The position numbers were made by a program, and so were the translations under genes. A DNA stretch of 64,000 nt from Seohaeicola_A nanhaiensis (GTDB taxonomy: Bacteria > Pseudomonadota > Alphaproteobacteria > Rhodobacterales > Rhodobacteraceae), in assembly GCF_042654245.1 (NCBI RefSeq), contig NZ_JBHSGI010000026.1, positions 1-64,000 of the forward strand, read 5' to 3'. The notes beneath the pieces were generated by a model. It did no database searches. It saw only the letters and a list, made by a program, of their open reading frames with translations, and was not told where the DNA came from. Of the stretch, positions 1-9,011 are shown one piece after another; positions within the stretch are counted from its first letter, which is position 1; each line of letters opens with the position of its first letter.

Positions 1-444
1 GGCGCGTTCGACGAATGTCGTGGGGTCGTCATCCTCGATCGCCGAGGGGGCGACGGGAAAGCCGCGCGCCTCGACAAAGGCGCGCGCGCGGACCTTGTCG
101 CCCATCAGGTCGATGACCTCGGAGGTCGGGCCGACAAATGTCACACCGGCTTCTTCCAGCGCCGCGACGAAACCGGCATTCTCCGACAGAAAGCCGTAGC
201 CGGGATGCACCGCATCAGCCCCGATCTTTTTTGCGGCCGCAACGATCTGCGGAATATCGAGATAAGCAGCGACCGGGGTCACCCCCTCGATCATCACGAC
301 CTCGTCGGCAATAAGATGGGCCGGGGCTTCGATCTCTGCGGCATGCCGGAGCACCGCAGTCCTAATACCGATGGCACGGGCTGTACGCACCACGCGGGCG
401 GCGATTTCGCCACGATTGGCGACAAGGAGTTTATTGATGCTCAT
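1..444 (-). CDS. Biotin carboxylase / acyl-CoA carboxylase alpha subunit, N-terminal part (cut by window edge)
   Basis: Only the first 148 codons are in the window; the gene continues past base 1. The N-terminus reads MSINKLLVANRGEIAARVVR and is followed by HPGYGFLSENAGFVAALEEAG and FVGPTSEVIDLMGDK. These are the signature start of the ATP-grasp biotin carboxylase fold, which carboxylates biotin with ATP and bicarbonate. The gene lies 77 bases downstream of the solute-binding protein gene on the same strand and is probably the distal gene of that operon. Whether it carries a biotin carrier domain, as in geranyl- or methylcrotonyl-CoA carboxylase, cannot be seen. A second, complete alpha subunit lies at 30183. 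Confidence 0.9.
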   Translation of the reverse strand, partial: MSINKLLVANRGEIAARVVRTARAIGIRTAVLRHAAEIEAPAHLIADEVVMIEGVTPVAAYLDIPQIVAAAKKIGADAVHPGYGFLSENAGFVAALEEAGVTFVGPTSEVIDLMGDKVRARAFVEARGFPVAPSAIEDDDPTTFVERA

Positions 445-520
445 TTCCGGCTGTCGTCCTTATTTTGAGTCTCTCCCCGCGTGCTCGCAGGGAGAGGGTT
501 TTCAAGGAAATGTCAGCAGA

Positions 521-1711
521 TCATTCGATTTCCATCCGCTCGGACACGATCGAGAACGATTTGTCCTTGGCGTTGGATTGCAGAACGGTCACTGCGGTGG
601 GCGCGTGCCGCTTGCCTTTGCCATAGGTGACCGGCCCCAGCAGGCCACCGGTTTCGAACCCGTCCAGACCTTCCAGTTTGTCAATGACGCAGGCCCGGGT
701 CAGGCCAGCGCCGCACTCGGCCATAGCGTGCTCGAAAATCAGGGCCCCGGCATAGCCCGCCAGCGAGTACCGGTTCAGCGAATCCCGTTCGGCGTCGCTG
801 AGATATGTTTTGGTCAGTTCCATGAATTTCGCCACGCCCGGAACCTCAAGTGCGGTCAGCGGGGGCACATAATCCGCCGCATAGTAACCGTCGCCTGCAC
901 TTGCGGCCAACGCCTGAACCGGGGTCAGATGAGCGGAATGGGCGCCGAGGAACGTGATATCCATCCGGTTCTTGGCGGCTTCCTTCAGCAGGATCGAGTG
1001 CTCGGCCACGACGCCGCCGGAAACCAGCACGTTTACGCCTGCGGCTCGTGCCCGCAGCATTTCGGCCGAGAAATCCTTTTGGCCGCGCTTGAATTTCACT
1101 TCCAGCACGTTGTCCAGACCGTATTTCTCGATGCCCGCGAGATAGCCACAGCGGACATCATCGCCGAATTCGTCGTCCTGATAGACGATGGCGTATTTAC
1201 CGTCTTTTAGGCCCAGGTCTTCGACGAGATACTTCATGCCGGCGGCAATTTCCTGGCAATAGGTCGGTCCGACCACGAACAGCGGATTCAACGGCGGATC
1301 GAAATGGTGCGAATTCACCGCCATGTTGTTGAGTGTCGGGATGCCGAGTTCGTTGATCAGGGGCATCATGGCTGCCAGTTGCGAACTGCCCGAGGTGCCG
1401 ATCAGCCCGAAGATATCATCGACCTCAATCATCTTCTTCAGCCCCTGAAGCGCGCGCGCCGGAACGTATCCGTCATCTTCGAACACGATCTCCACCATGC
1501 GGCCGTTGATGCCGCCACGGGCGTTCACATCCGCTTGCCAGACTTTCAGCGCAAGTGAATGCGCCTTGCCCAGAAGGCTGGGCGGGCCGGTCAACGGGTC
1601 CACGGCACCCAGAATGATCTTGTCGTCGGTAACGCCGGGTTCCGCCATTGCACCGGCGGTTCCAATCGCCAGAAGAGCGGCGGACAGTGTCCCTCTCAAA
1701 AGCCAGTTCAT
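521..1711 (-). CDS. ABC transporter substrate-binding protein, branched-chain amino acid (Peripla_BP_6) type, system 1
   Basis: The product is a 396-residue periplasmic binding protein of the Leu/Ile/Val-receptor class. The start at 1711 is chosen over an upstream ATG because GGGAGA lies a few bases before it and the resulting N-terminus is a clean signal peptide (MNWLLRGTLSAALLAIG, cleavage expected after GAMA). The mature part opens with the class-typical VTDDKIILGAVDPLTGPPS. It is the sixth gene of a Liv-type operon that also encodes an acyl-CoA synthetase. The ligand is therefore probably a carboxylic acid rather than an amino acid; that is inference from context. Confidence 0.88.
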   Translation of the reverse strand: MNWLLRGTLSAALLAIGTAGAMAEPGVTDDKIILGAVDPLTGPPSLLGKAHSLALKVWQADVNARGGINGRMVEIVFEDDGYVPARALQGLKKMIEVDDIFGLIGTSGSSQLAAMMPLINELGIPTLNNMAVNSHHFDPPLNPLFVVGPTYCQEIAAGMKYLVEDLGLKDGKYAIVYQDDEFGDDVRCGYLAGIEKYGLDNVLEVKFKRGQKDFSAEMLRARAAGVNVLVSGGVVAEHSILLKEAAKNRMDITFLGAHSAHLTPVQALAASAGDGYYAADYVPPLTALEVPGVAKFMELTKTYLSDAERDSLNRYSLAGYAGALIFEHAMAECGAGLTRACVIDKLEGLDGFETGGLLGPVTYGKGKRHAPTAVTVLQSNAKDKSFSIVSERMEIE

Positions 1712-1756
1712 TGTTTCTTCTCCCTTTTTATGGCCCATCCTTCTGGACCGTCCGTA

Positions 1757-2794
1757 TCAGTATCTGAATGGCCAGTTGATCCATCGGTTCTTGTATTCGC
1801 GATAGATCCCCATCAACCCGTCCGGCTCGAACCGCAGGAAAAGCACGATGGTCAGACCGTAAATGAACCCTTTCAATTCCAACGCCGACAGTGATCCCAG
1901 CGACCCGCCCGTCAAATTGATCACATAGTTCAAGACCTCGGCCAGCCCCAGCACGAAGACCACACCGATGACAGCCCCGGCAGTGGATCCGAGACCGCCA
2001 ACGATGATCATGGAAACAGCCTCGATCGAGAGGATCAGGCTAAAGCTGTCGACGTTTACAAAACGGATATGATAGGCCATCAGCGCGCCCGCCACGCCCG
2101 CATAAAACGAGCTGACGACAAAGGCATAAAGCTTGTAACGTGCCACCGGGATACCCATCGCACGGGCGGCGATATCCTGTTCGCGGATCGCCAGAAAGGC
2201 GCGGCCGATGCGACTGCGTTTGATGTTGGCGGACCCCAGAACGGCCAGCGTCAAGATCGCCAGAATCAGATAGTAGAACGATTTGTCTGTCGCCAGTTCC
2301 AGCCCGAAGATCGCGGGCCTGGGCGTCGATATGCCGGCAGAGCCGTGCGTGATGCTTTCGGCGCTCAGGATTATGTGAGTTATGATGATGGTGAAGGCCA
2401 GCGTCGTGATCGCAAGGTACAGCCCCTTTAGTCGCAACGAGGGTATCCCGACCAACAGCCCGAACGCCGCCGCCATCAGCCCTCCGGCCGGCAGACACAG
2501 CCATAAAGGCATGCCGTAATCAGCCGAGAGGATAGCCGCAGTATAGCCGCCGACAGCCAGAAACCCGGCGTGGCCAAAGGAAATCAGACCTGTGGTTCCG
2601 GTCAGAAGATTCAGACCGATTACCCCGACGGCCGCAATCATCATCCCGTTGACCAGCGACGTCACATGACCGGTCAGCACCAGTGGTGCGGCCAGCGAAA
2701 TGATCGCGAGCGCCCATGTCCAATAGGTCTGCGTTGGATTGCGGAACAGCGATATCAGTTCGCCATAGCTTTCCTGAATAACTCCCGTGCGCAT
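1757..2794 (-). CDS. LivM-type ABC transporter permease, system 1
   Basis: 345 residues, with about ten hydrophobic membrane segments. The LivM family signature is present at roughly residues 60-80 (LLTGTTGLISFGHAGFLAVG), and the EAA-like loop includes IGRAFLAIREQDIAARAMGI. It forms the inner-membrane channel together with the LivH-type permease, whose gene ends 3 bases upstream of this start, so the two are surely co-translated. The C-terminal tail (FEPDGLMGIYREYKNRWINW) is typical for the family. Confidence 0.92.
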   Translation of the reverse strand: MRTGVIQESYGELISLFRNPTQTYWTWALAIISLAAPLVLTGHVTSLVNGMMIAAVGVIGLNLLTGTTGLISFGHAGFLAVGGYTAAILSADYGMPLWLCLPAGGLMAAAFGLLVGIPSLRLKGLYLAITTLAFTIIITHIILSAESITHGSAGISTPRPAIFGLELATDKSFYYLILAILTLAVLGSANIKRSRIGRAFLAIREQDIAARAMGIPVARYKLYAFVVSSFYAGVAGALMAYHIRFVNVDSFSLILSIEAVSMIIVGGLGSTAGAVIGVVFVLGLAEVLNYVINLTGGSLGSLSALELKGFIYGLTIVLFLRFEPDGLMGIYREYKNRWINWPFRY

Positions 2795-2797
2795 GGC

Positions 2798-3670
2798 TCA
2801 GACCCTTTCGATTTCAGGCGTCCCAAACAATCCGTAGGGACGGATCATCAGAACCACCAGAATGACCAGGAAACCGGAAATCTCTTTCAGCCCCTGTCCA
2901 ATATAGCCTTCGGACAGGTTTTCCAGGAGGCCGATGAGAATGCCTGAAATCGCCGCACCGAACACGGAATCCAGACCGCCGAGAATAACTGCCGGAAAGG
3001 CACGCAGGCCCTGCGTCCACATATCTGGCCCCAGGCCATAGATCGTGCCCAGCAAAACCCCGGCCAACCCGGCGATGACCGCCGCAATGGCCCAGGCCAG
3101 CGCATAGACCCGCGTCACGTTGATCCCCATCAGCAGCGCCGTGGTTTCACGCGCCGCCGTGGCCCGCATGGCAACGCCCATGCGCGAAAACCGCAGGAAA
3201 GCCCACATGCCCATCACACAAAGCGCCAGCAGACCAATGGCATAGAGCTGCGAAGTATAAAGGAAAACCAGGCCAAGCTCGACGCCACTGTCACCAATGT
3301 CGGTGGGCAGAACCATGGGGTCGGCCCCCCAAATCATGACCACCACCGCACGTATCATCACCGCCAGCCCGATGGTGACCATTACGGTTGAAAACACGTC
3401 CTGTCCCAGCATAGGGCGGATAAAGATCCGCTCGATCACCAGGCCGACCGCGGCCGAAAGCGCGACGCAGACCACCAGCAACCCCCAGAACGGCAAGGTC
3501 CATGAGTTCGCGATTGAAAAGGCCATGTATGAAATCAGCATCATGACCTCGCCCTGGGCAAAGTTGACCACACTGGTGGCCTTGAAGATCAGTGCATAGC
3601 CCATCCCGATGAGGCCGTAGATCACGCCCATGGCGATGCCCGAAACGCTGAGCAATATGAAATAGTCCAA
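2798..3670 (-). CDS. LivH-type ABC transporter permease, system 1
   Basis: 290-residue integral membrane permease. The N-terminus carries the LivH signature GVIYGLIGMGYALIFKATSV followed by VNFAQGEVMM. Later segments include the permease loop with ATAARETTALLMGINV, and the protein ends in MIRPYGLFGTPEIERV, a common LivH C-terminus. It lies between the acyl-CoA synthetase gene (12 bases upstream) and the LivM gene. The paralogue in system 2 is at 39899, in the same relative position. Confidence 0.92.
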   Translation of the reverse strand: MDYFILLSVSGIAMGVIYGLIGMGYALIFKATSVVNFAQGEVMMLISYMAFSIANSWTLPFWGLLVVCVALSAAVGLVIERIFIRPMLGQDVFSTVMVTIGLAVMIRAVVVMIWGADPMVLPTDIGDSGVELGLVFLYTSQLYAIGLLALCVMGMWAFLRFSRMGVAMRATAARETTALLMGINVTRVYALAWAIAAVIAGLAGVLLGTIYGLGPDMWTQGLRAFPAVILGGLDSVFGAAISGILIGLLENLSEGYIGQGLKEISGFLVILVVLMIRPYGLFGTPEIERV

Positions 3671-3682
3671 TTTCGTCCCCCC

Positions 3683-5533
3683 TTATCCGTAGATTTCCGC
3701 CATCTCGGCTGCAAATTTCGTCTCGATGATATTGCGCCGCACTTTCTGCGTGGCGGTCATTTCTCCGTCGTCATGGTCGAGCTCCTTTTTCAGCAGGACG
3801 AACTTGCGGATGTTCTCGACCCGTGCAAAAGCATCATTCACCCGTTGCACCTCCTTCGAGATGAGCTCCCTGACCGGTTCCATCCTGGAAAGATGGCTGA
3901 ACGTGGTATAGGCAAGGCCTTGGGCCTGAGCCCACTTTCCGACGGTGTCATAGTCGATCTGCAACAGCGCCCCGAGAAAGTTCCGCCCCTCGCCGACCAC
4001 GATCGCCTCGGAGATATAAATCGAATCCTTCAAGGCGTTTTCGATTTCAGACGGTGTAATGTTCTTGCCGCCCGATGTGATGATGATGGACTTTTTCCGG
4101 TCAACGATGGCGATTTCGCCGTTGTCCAGTTGTTCGATCACATCGCCGGTGTGAAGCCAGCCATCAATGACGGTTTCGTTCGTTGCCTTTTGATTGTCGA
4201 GGTAGCCCAGAAAGACACTGGGGTGTCTGATCAAGAGTTCGCCATCCTCGGCTATCCGGTATTCAAGGCCCGGCGCAGCAACACCCGCAGCCCCGACCCT
4301 GGTCTTGTCGGCATTCTGAAAGAACGCAAGGCCAGACGATTCGGTCATGCCGTAAACCTGATAGAGCGGCACGCCGATAACCCGGAAGAACCGGACGACC
4401 TCGGGCGAAATGGATGCGCCACCGACGAAACCGGAATGCACCTTGTCGATACCCATGAACCGTTTCAGCGGGTTGAAGACTAGAATCGTGGCTGCGAAAT
4501 GCTTGATGCGCTCCACCGGGGTCAATTGTCCGCCGGCCTCGATCTTGCGGAAATGCGCCTGTCCCAGACCGAGCCCCCAGTGGTAGATCCGCTGGGCCAT
4601 CGGCCGTGCATCCTGAATCCGGATCGACGCGCTGTACTGCAGCTTTTCCCAGATCCGCGGCACACCGAGGAACACCTTTGGCGCGATTTCGCGCAGGTTC
4701 ACCTGCACCGTGTCGATGGACTCGGCAAAATTCACCTCGCCGCCGATCATCAGGCTGAGAGTGGTAGAGAATACCCGTTCGGCCACGTGGCAAAGCGGGA
4801 GATAGCAAACCACGGAATACCGCTCGCGCTTCAGATCGAACTGAACAATCAGAGGATAAGACGCCACAAGCAGGTTGCGGTGTGACAACAGCGCCCCTTT
4901 CGGCGGGCCCGTGGTCCCCGACGTATAGACCACGACCGCCGGATCGTCGGGCCTGGTCGCCCTCACGCAATCACGGAAGAAGTCGATGTCCTCGGGCCGG
5001 CCCGCAGCATGATCCAGCCCGGCCTGCACGACTTCGTCAAACGATTTCAGGCGTGTCCGGTCATAGCCGCGCATCCCCTTCATATCGACGCAAACGATAA
5101 GCTTCAGTTCGGGAAAGGCACCATTCTTCGCTTCGGCGTCCAGAACCTTGTCGACCTGTTCCTGATCCCCGCAAACAATCATGCTGCTCTTGGAGTGTCG
5201 CAGGATATAGTCGAGCTCGGGCCAGGGGTTGGTCGGATAGACGCCGACGGTCATCCCGCCAAGCGCCTGGGTGGCGATGTCGGAATAAAGCCATTCGGGC
5301 GTGTCTTCGCTGGCGATGGCCAGACGGTCGCCGTGCCCGAACCCCATGGCGTGAAGGCCAAGGGCAAAGCCCCGCACCTTGGCGAAATACTCGCTCCAGG
5401 TGACCCGGTTCCAGATCCCGAGATTCTTTTCCCGCATTGCGAGGTCGCCGGGGATGGTATCGGCCCAGTGCATCAACAGTTGCGGCATGGTGGTGCTGCC
5501 GTCTTTGAGCGCCAGTTTCAGATCATCCATCAT
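3683..5533 (-). CDS. Long-chain acyl-CoA synthetase (AMP-forming) embedded in Liv-type operon 1
   Basis: 616 residues. Adenylate-forming enzyme motifs are in order: VVVYTSGTTGPPKGALLSHR (ATP phosphate loop, about residues 187-206), YGMTESSG, GWLHTGDV and KKSIIITSGGKNITPSEIE. It should convert a free carboxylic acid, ATP and CoA into an acyl-CoA. The overall plan resembles FadD15/bubblegum-type synthetases. The start overlaps the end of the LivG gene by 11 bases, and the gene sits between the importer ATPase and permease genes, so activation is probably coupled to uptake. The system 2 paralogue is at 37886. Confidence 0.92.
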   Translation of the reverse strand: MMDDLKLALKDGSTTMPQLLMHWADTIPGDLAMREKNLGIWNRVTWSEYFAKVRGFALGLHAMGFGHGDRLAIASEDTPEWLYSDIATQALGGMTVGVYPTNPWPELDYILRHSKSSMIVCGDQEQVDKVLDAEAKNGAFPELKLIVCVDMKGMRGYDRTRLKSFDEVVQAGLDHAAGRPEDIDFFRDCVRATRPDDPAVVVYTSGTTGPPKGALLSHRNLLVASYPLIVQFDLKRERYSVVCYLPLCHVAERVFSTTLSLMIGGEVNFAESIDTVQVNLREIAPKVFLGVPRIWEKLQYSASIRIQDARPMAQRIYHWGLGLGQAHFRKIEAGGQLTPVERIKHFAATILVFNPLKRFMGIDKVHSGFVGGASISPEVVRFFRVIGVPLYQVYGMTESSGLAFFQNADKTRVGAAGVAAPGLEYRIAEDGELLIRHPSVFLGYLDNQKATNETVIDGWLHTGDVIEQLDNGEIAIVDRKKSIIITSGGKNITPSEIENALKDSIYISEAIVVGEGRNFLGALLQIDYDTVGKWAQAQGLAYTTFSHLSRMEPVRELISKEVQRVNDAFARVENIRKFVLLKKELDHDDGEMTATQKVRRNIIETKFAAEMAEIYG

Positions 5534-6317
5534 TCACCCCCGCCCGTTCCGCTGGCTTGTGCCCCAGATAAGCCTCGATCACATGCTGATTGGCTCGGAT
5601 CTCCTCCGGCGTGCCGTAAGCGATCCGCTCGCCGAAGTTCATCACGACGATATGGTCGGAAATGTCCGTGACGATGCCCATATCATGTTCGATCATCATG
5701 ACCGTGATCTCGAGTTCCTCCTTGAGATCGAGAATGAAGCGCGCGATGTCTTCGGTCTCCTCCGCGTTCATCCCCGAAACCATCTCGTCGAGTAGCAAGA
5801 GCTTGGGTTCGGTTGCCAGAGCGCGACCTAGTTCGACCCGCTTCTGCAATCCGTAGGCCAGAGCGCCCACGGGAACGTCCCGCACATGCTGGATTTCCAG
5901 GAAGTCTATGATCTCCTCGACCCGCTTGCGGTGCGCCCGTTCCGCCGCCCGCGTGGACGGGCCGAAGAACAATCCGCCCAGAACGCTGGTCGTCATGTGG
6001 CTGTGGCGTCCGACCAGCAGATTATCGACAACGCTGGCATGTTTGAATACCGCCAGGTTCTGGAACGTGCGCCCCATGCCAAGCGCCGCAATCTTGTGGG
6101 GTGCTTCGCGTGTAATGTCCTTGCCATCCAGGGTGATTGTGCCCGATGTCACCGGAAGAACCCGGCTGATCATGTTGAACATCGTGGTCTTGCCGGCTCC
6201 GTTGGGGCCGATCAGGCTGAAAATCTCGCCCTTGAGGACCGGAAAGCTCACATTGTTGACCGCCGTCACGCCACCGAATTTCTTAATCAGATCATCAACC
6301 TGCAACAGCACCGTCAT
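5523..6317 (-). CDS. LivG-type ABC transporter ATP-binding protein, system 1
   Basis: 264 residues. Walker A is GPNGAGKTT (residues 37-45). The signature segment is YGLQKRVELGRAL, and Walker B is LLLLDEMVSGM with IEHDMG as the switch histidine region. The start is set at the ATG overlapping the LivF stop codon (ATGA); an in-frame GTG nine bases earlier is less likely. It powers the importer together with LivF. The replacement of the canonical LSGGQ by a YGLQKR form is shared with the system 2 copy (YGLRKR) and is usual for LivG-like proteins. Confidence 0.93.
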   Translation of the reverse strand: MTVLLQVDDLIKKFGGVTAVNNVSFPVLKGEIFSLIGPNGAGKTTMFNMISRVLPVTSGTITLDGKDITREAPHKIAALGMGRTFQNLAVFKHASVVDNLLVGRHSHMTTSVLGGLFFGPSTRAAERAHRKRVEEIIDFLEIQHVRDVPVGALAYGLQKRVELGRALATEPKLLLLDEMVSGMNAEETEDIARFILDLKEELEITVMMIEHDMGIVTDISDHIVVMNFGERIAYGTPEEIRANQHVIEAYLGHKPAERAGVNDG

Positions 6318-7108
6318 GACAGCCACCTCTTGCGCCTCTTGTAGTGTTTTACATCGCGCATGTTGCGTCTGTGGCCGGATTCGGAGAACCCTAGGTAGAA
6401 TTCCTTGACATCCTCGTTCTCCATAAGCTTCGCCGGGGTGCCATCCATCACCACCCGCCCGTTTTCGATGATATAACCGTAGCTTGCGATCGATAGTGCC
6501 AGCTCGGCATTCTGCTCCACCAACAACACCGAAACGTTGCCTTGTTTCACCAGTTCGGTCACGGCGGCGAATATCTCGGTGATGATCTGAGGTGCCAGCC
6601 CGAGGCTGGGTTCGTCCAGCATCAGCAGGCGCGGTCGGGACATGAGGGCGCGACCGATCGCCACCATCTGCTGTTCGCCGCCCGACAGATAGCCCGCAAT
6701 CGTGCCGCGTTTTTCTTTCACGCGTGGAAAGATGCTGAAGACGTAATCCAGCGCCTCCGCCGCCGCCGGACGGCTGCGGGTGATCCCACCCATCATCAGA
6801 TTTTCCTCGACTGTCAACGGCTCGAACAACTGCCGTCCCTCAGGAACCGTGACAACGCCGCGGCGCACGATTTCGTCGGGTTTGCGGCCAACGAGGTCTT
6901 CACCTTCGAAGGTGATTGTGCCGCCGATGATCTCGCCCTCCTCAGGGTAGAGCACACCGGATATCCCCTTGAGAATCGTCGATTTCCCCGCCCCGTTCGA
7001 CCCCAGCAAAGTGACGATCTTGCCCTGCTCGACCGAGAGTGACGCATCGCGCACCGCTTCGATCACGTTGTCGTAGACGATCTGGACGTTATTGACATTC
7101 AACATCAC
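6314..7108 (-). CDS. LivF-type ABC transporter ATP-binding protein, system 1, with basic C-terminal tail
   Basis: 264 residues. Walker A is GSNGAGKST (36-44), the signature LSGGEQQ, Walker B LLMLDEPSLGLAP, and the switch region LLVEQNA. LivF proteins are usually about 235 residues. This one has an extra C-terminal segment ending MRDVKHYKRRKRWLS, and the system 2 LivF (43176) ends in the nearly identical REIKHYRRRKRWLG. The start overlaps the stop of the AtuA-like gene by 4 bases. It is the second ATPase subunit of the importer. Confidence 0.93.
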   Translation of the reverse strand: MMLNVNNVQIVYDNVIEAVRDASLSVEQGKIVTLLGSNGAGKSTILKGISGVLYPEEGEIIGGTITFEGEDLVGRKPDEIVRRGVVTVPEGRQLFEPLTVEENLMMGGITRSRPAAAEALDYVFSIFPRVKEKRGTIAGYLSGGEQQMVAIGRALMSRPRLLMLDEPSLGLAPQIITEIFAAVTELVKQGNVSVLLVEQNAELALSIASYGYIIENGRVVMDGTPAKLMENEDVKEFYLGFSESGHRRNMRDVKHYKRRKRWLS

Positions 7109-8910
7109 GCGGCGACTTCCCCGACCGCGTTCAGCCCGTCGCGCGCGGCCAAGTCGGCCGGCACGGGGATTTCGATATCCAGCAGCATCTGGGCAAACCC
7201 CTTGCCTTGCGGATCGATGCGGACCGAGGCGATGCCGCCCCCGCCAAGCGATTCATGCAGCAGGAAATTCAGCGAATGGCTTCCCGGCAGGTCGAACCGC
7301 TCGACCTTGCCTTCGCAGACATGGGCGAAATAGTCATTTACCACCGCCTCACTGAGAGCCGACCGGATAAAAGGCAGGTAGTCTGGCTTGCGCGCCAGGA
7401 TACCGATATTGGCGATATCCCCTTTGTCGCCCGACCGTCCCCAGGCCAGATCGACGAGGCGCACCTTGACCGCGTCCGGACCGGGCTTGCGGCTCTCTGC
7501 GGGCGGTGCGGCCGGCGGATCAAGGTAGACTGGGTTGGCGGCCACGGTGACGGGCACATCCCTGCCGTCGACCTCGACTGCGACGGGGGTGTCGGCCTTG
7601 TCCTGCAGGAACGAGAACAGCCGCACCACCGGCTGCACCTTGGGCCGCCCGGCAAAGAACCCGGTCAGCCCCTGCGCGGTCGAGATAGCCATCGGTGCGA
7701 TCTCGCCAGCGAAGATGTTGAGCGCGGCGCGGTCGTCATGGATCGCGCCGATCTTGAGCACAACTTCGCGCGTCTGTGCGCGGGCGTTCGCGCCATAGGC
7801 GGCCTCCGCGCCCAGCACTTCGACGCTGACCTGCCGGAAATCGCCCAGATTGCGGTCGCGGAAAATCCGGCGGCAGCGGGTCAGGATCGCCTCGGCCACG
7901 CGTTCGGCCTTGGCGGGTGCGTCAATCGCGGCTAGTGTCAGGGTGGAGACAGCGCGCCAGCCATCGGCATGGGTCGCCGACACCTTGTAGCTGCCGGTAC
8001 GCCCGAGACCCTTGCCGCCTTTGACCAACACCCGATCCGTCCCGACCTGGTCCAGCGTGACCTGCGACCAGTCGCAGATCACGTCGGGCAGCAGGTAAGC
8101 GCGCGGATCGCCGATTTCATAGAGCATCTGCTCTCCGACCGACCCGGGCACGACCAGCCCGCCCGTGTCTGGTGTTTTGGTCATGACAAAACTGCCGTCC
8201 TCGGAGACCTCGACGATGGGCATCCCCATGTCGTCCCAGCCCGAAACGTCCTGCCAGTCCGTGAAATTGCCGCCGGTCCCCTGGGGGCCGCATTCGATCA
8301 AATGGCCCGCCAGCGATCCCTGGCTGAGCTTGTCCCAATCATCGTCGCCCCAGCCGAATTCATGCATTAGGGGCCCAAGCGCCACCGCGCTGTCCGCACA
8401 GCGCCCGGTGATCACGATGTCGGCTCCGGCATCCAGCGCCGCCGCGATGGGACGGGCGCCCAGATAGGCGTTCATGCTCCAGATATCGTCGGGAAACGCG
8501 ACGCCCGAGAACATCTCCGTCTGACCACCGGCGCGGATCTCGTCGGCCCGGTCCAGCAGATCGTCGCCCAGCACCACACCGATGGAAAGATCGATTCCGG
8601 CCTCGGCGGCGGCCTTGGCCAGCGCATCGCGGCAGCCACGCGGGTTCACACCCCCGGCATTGGCAACGACCTTCATCCCCTTGGCCTTGATGTCCGGCAA
8701 CCAGGGCACCAGCGCCTTGACGAAATCCGGCGCATAACCCGCATCGGGCGACTTGGCGCGGGCTCGCGCCATCAGCGACATCGTCACCTCGGCCAGATAG
8801 TCGAACACCAGATAGTCGATCTCGCCTTTGGAGACCAGCTGACCGATCGCTTCAGGCGTATCGCCCCAGAATCCCGATGCGCACCCGATGCGCAGTTTTC
8901 GATCTGACAT
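7105..8910 (-). CDS. AtuA-family (DUF1446) protein, acyclic terpene utilization type
   Basis: 601 residues, close to the usual length of AtuA (about 590). The N-terminus KLRIGCASGFWGDTPEAIGQ and internal blocks such as DIVITGRCADSAVALGPLMHEFGW are characteristic of the DUF1446/AtuA family. The last ~110 residues (LVDLAWGRSGDKGDIANIGI onward) form the associated small C-terminal domain. The biochemical role of AtuA is not established; in Pseudomonas it belongs to the citronellol/geraniol (atu) cluster. It is the first gene of Liv operon 1. GGGAGG lies 9 bases before the ATG, and an operator copy lies upstream at 8952. Confidence 0.9.
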   Translation of the reverse strand: MSDRKLRIGCASGFWGDTPEAIGQLVSKGEIDYLVFDYLAEVTMSLMARARAKSPDAGYAPDFVKALVPWLPDIKAKGMKVVANAGGVNPRGCRDALAKAAAEAGIDLSIGVVLGDDLLDRADEIRAGGQTEMFSGVAFPDDIWSMNAYLGARPIAAALDAGADIVITGRCADSAVALGPLMHEFGWGDDDWDKLSQGSLAGHLIECGPQGTGGNFTDWQDVSGWDDMGMPIVEVSEDGSFVMTKTPDTGGLVVPGSVGEQMLYEIGDPRAYLLPDVICDWSQVTLDQVGTDRVLVKGGKGLGRTGSYKVSATHADGWRAVSTLTLAAIDAPAKAERVAEAILTRCRRIFRDRNLGDFRQVSVEVLGAEAAYGANARAQTREVVLKIGAIHDDRAALNIFAGEIAPMAISTAQGLTGFFAGRPKVQPVVRLFSFLQDKADTPVAVEVDGRDVPVTVAANPVYLDPPAAPPAESRKPGPDAVKVRLVDLAWGRSGDKGDIANIGILARKPDYLPFIRSALSEAVVNDYFAHVCEGKVERFDLPGSHSLNFLLHESLGGGGIASVRIDPQGKGFAQMLLDIEIPVPADLAARDGLNAVGEVAA

Positions 8911-8951
8911 GTGCGTTTTCCTCCCACTTGATCAGCGGCCTTGAAAAGTTT

Positions 8952-8967
8952 TCTAACATATGTTTGA
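8952..8967. promoter_or_regulatory. Operator copy A (TCTAACA-TA-TGTTTGA) in a divergent promoter region
   Basis: A 16-bp inverted repeat with one mismatch to the island consensus TCTAACANNTGTTAGA. It lies in the 101-bp gap between the AtuA-like gene (minus) and the first acyl-CoA dehydrogenase gene (plus). On the plus strand TTGAAA (8941-8946) and TTGATT (8964-8969), 17 bp apart, frame it in the same geometry as at the other copies. An alternative plus-strand promoter is TTGATT with TAACTA (8987-8992). It is probably a repressor site controlling both directions. Confidence 0.75.
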
Positions 8968-9011
8968 TTTTGGTCAACACTGCAGATAACTATTCTTGGG
9001 AGGATGAAGAA

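Noticed and set aside
471..501. Hairpin CTCTCCC...GGGAGAG followed by GGTTTT between the binding-protein and biotin carboxylase genes.
   Set aside because: The T-run is on the plus-strand side, but both neighbouring genes run on the minus strand and the loop is 12 bases, so it is not a convincing terminator for either.
8952..8967. Identity of the operator with the KstR or PsrA sites known from steroid or fatty-acid regulation.
   Set aside because: Half-sites differ (TCTAACA here versus the TAGAAC-type KstR and GAAAC-type PsrA half-sites as I know them). The local tandem TetR is the simpler candidate.
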